DNA of 64,000 nucleotides, taken from Streptomyces sp. Mut1. Lineage in GTDB: Bacteria > Actinomycetota > Actinomycetes > Streptomycetales > Streptomycetaceae. Shown in pieces: positions 62,732-64,000 of the stretch. The translations under genes and the position numbers were made by a program. Under the pieces are notes generated by a model, which worked only from the letters and a program-made list of their open reading frames with translations, did not search any database and was not told the DNA's origin. The stretch spans positions 1,116,001 to 1,180,000 of the forward strand of contig NZ_CP120997.1 in NCBI RefSeq assembly GCF_030719295.1, read 5' to 3'. The first letter of the stretch is position 1; each line of letters starts with the position of its first letter.

Positions 62732-64000
62732 TCAGCGCGGCGGCCGCGCCCGTGAGCGGTAGTGGTCGGCGACCACCCGGTCCAGCGCGCCGATCCGGTC
62801 CGTGACCACGCTCTTCGCCGAGAAGTAGGCGTGGCCGCGGACCTGGTCGTGCCGGGCCGCCAGGACGATGTGGTGCGACAGCTCCGCCGGGTCCTGCCAG
62901 GCTGCGGGCTGGGCCGGGTCGCCGCACTTGTAGAGCGCCTCGCCGATGAAGAGGTCGACGCCCGTGCCGCGTACGGCCTCGGACCACCAGGGCACGAGCA
63001 CGGCGTAGTCGGCCGCCGGGTAGCCGATGTTCCAGTAGAGCTGGGGGCAGATGTAGTCGATCCAGCCCTTCTTGATCCAGCCCCGGGTGTCGGCGTACAG
63101 GTCGTCGTACGTCTCCACACCCGCCCTGGTGTCCGAGCCGGCCGGGTCCGTGGCGGCGTTGCGCCAGACGCCGAAGGGGCTGATCCCGAACCGGACGCCG
63201 GGCTTGAGCGCCTTGACGCGTTCGGCGGTCTCGCGTACCAGCTGGTCCGTGTTGTCGCGCCGCCAGGCGGCCCTGTCCGGGAAGCCCGCGCCGTACTTCT
63301 CGTAGGCGGCGCCGTCCGCGAAGGTCTCGCCGGCCACCGGATACGGGTAGAAGTAGTCGTCCCAGTGCACCGCGTCGATGTCGTAGCGGCGGACCGCGTC
63401 GAGCATCGCGTCCCGCACGAAGGCGCGGACCTCGGGCAGCCCCGGGTTGTAGTACAGCTTGCCGCCGTAGGGCAGGACCCAGTCGGGGTGGCGCCGGGCC
63501 GGGTGGCTCGCGGTCAGCTTCGAGAGGTCCGTGTGGTTGGCCACCCGGTACGGGTTGAACCAGGCGTGCAGTTCGAGCCCCCGGCTGTGCGCCTCCTGGA
63601 CCGCGGTGCCCAGCGGGTCCCAGCCGGGGTCCTTGCCCTGCACCCCCGTCAGGCACTGGGCCCACGGTTCGTACGCGGAGGGCCACAGCGCGTCGGCGGA
63701 CGGGCGGACCTGGAGGATCACCGCGTTCAGCTTCCGCTCGACGGCCCGGTCGAGGTACGCGATCAGCTCGGCCCGCTGCGCGGCGGCGGACAGCCCGGCC
63801 TTCGACGGCCAGTCGGTGTTGGCGATGGTCGCCACCCACATGCCGCGCAGCTCGCGCCGCACCACGTCCCGCCGGCCGGCCGGTCCCGGGCGGGCCTGTT
63901 CCCGCCGGGGCGTCGCGACGGCGGCGTCACCGGCCACGGCCGCCGCCCCCGCCACCCCGGCGACCGTCCCGGCCGCACCGGTCACCCAACCCCTTCGGGT
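62732..64000 (-). CDS. Secreted glycoside-hydrolase-like protein (GHL10/YngK type), 5' end outside the window
   Basis: 422 visible residues, cut by the window edge at its N-terminus. The first visible residues TRRGWVTGAAG followed by an Ala/Gly/Val-rich stretch look like a Tat signal peptide, so few residues are missing. The TIM-barrel core shows RGMWVATIANTDWPSK, VILQVRPSADALWPS, LHAWFNPYRVA, AVHWDDYFYPYPV and ISPFGVWRN, as in the family formerly DUF187 (YngK, GHL10), proposed to cut cell-wall or other polysaccharides. GTG 63985 exists but would cut off the RR motif. Confidence 0.9.
   Translation of the reverse strand, partial: TRRGWVTGAAGTVAGVAGAAAVAGDAAVATPRREQARPGPAGRRDVVRRELRGMWVATIANTDWPSKAGLSAAAQRAELIAYLDRAVERKLNAVILQVRPSADALWPSAYEPWAQCLTGVQGKDPGWDPLGTAVQEAHSRGLELHAWFNPYRVANHTDLSKLTASHPARRHPDWVLPYGGKLYYNPGLPEVRAFVRDAMLDAVRRYDIDAVHWDDYFYPYPVAGETFADGAAYEKYGAGFPDRAAWRRDNTDQLVRETAERVKALKPGVRFGISPFGVWRNAATDPAGSDTRAGVETYDDLYADTRGWIKKGWIDYICPQLYWNIGYPAADYAVLVPWWSEAVRGTGVDLFIGEALYKCGDPAQPAAWQDPAELSHHIVLAARHDQVRGHAYFSAKSVVTDRIGALDRVVADHYRSRARPPR

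Overview
The window is a very G+C-rich, gene-dense piece of an actinobacterial chromosome. A 137-residue protein at 11441-11854 that I recognise as SsgB, near-universal G/C third codon positions, frequent GTG starts and leaderless-looking genes make Streptomyces (or a close relative) the natural host. From memory, unchecked, the order thrS, ssgB, cob genes, metNIQ, glpQ, argH, argR-D-B-J-C resembles the SCO1530-SCO1580 core region of Streptomyces coelicolor. I see no phage, integrase, transposase, CRISPR array or large biosynthetic cluster; this is mostly conserved core chromosome.

Layout. 1-7760: end of an EF-G-like factor, an unknown membrane protein, a HIT protein, a K+ channel, thrS and a DnaQ-type exonuclease. 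7770-10760: two identical tRNA-Val(CAC) genes bracketing an 840-residue membrane protein. 10760-15350: a PGPGW-family membrane protein, ssgB (sporulation septum), a CGNR regulator, an acetyl esterase and a DsbA-like protein. 15350-18750: a tandem GNAT protein, a pabB/aminotransferase class IV pair (p-aminobenzoate) and a five-gene tRNA cluster (Gly, Cys, Val x3). 18800-22880: small zinc-ribbon and membrane proteins, a sugar/antibiotic kinase-like protein, a striking G/C-only minisatellite and a Ser/Thr kinase. 22880-30420: an rRNA methyltransferase and corrinoid/siroheme genes (cysG, a bluB-cobT fusion, cobL). 30500-34270: the metNIQ methionine importer with a possible leader peptide. 34580-42060: membrane proteins, GNATs, a secreted glycerophosphodiesterase, a PlsC acyltransferase, a TetR/MFS efflux pair and an aldo-keto reductase. 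42119-50600: argH, a HEAT protein, an L,D-transpeptidase-like protein and the argCJBDR operon with ARG-box-like sites. 50770-64000: VOC protein, AraC regulator, GAPDH, a secreted FG-GAP propeller protein behind a PHO-box-like repeat, a DUF5997/LysR-like pair, cyclophilin, a Clp-N regulator with two operator-like palindromes, a degenerate histidine phosphatase, a divergent MocR/EamA pair and a secreted glycoside-hydrolase-like protein cut by the window edge.

How the parts fit. The arginine genes form a regulon: ArgR is encoded in the operon it should control, and similar 18-20 bp boxes precede argC and argH. The corrinoid genes cover uroporphyrinogen III methylation (CysG), corrin ring methylation/decarboxylation (CobL), and lower-ligand synthesis plus activation (BluB-CobT). 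MetNIQ brings in methionine. Many convergent gene pairs are separated by long perfect hairpins that probably stop transcription from both sides.

The most interesting signals are small ones: the 309 bp two-phase minisatellite, the leaderless Clp-N regulator under two GTCAAC-N5-GTTGAC palindromes, the MocR/EamA pair whose start codons overlap on opposite strands, a histidine phosphatase with both catalytic histidines replaced, and a leader ORF plus a G10 tract ahead of metN. All were read by eye; no database search was run.
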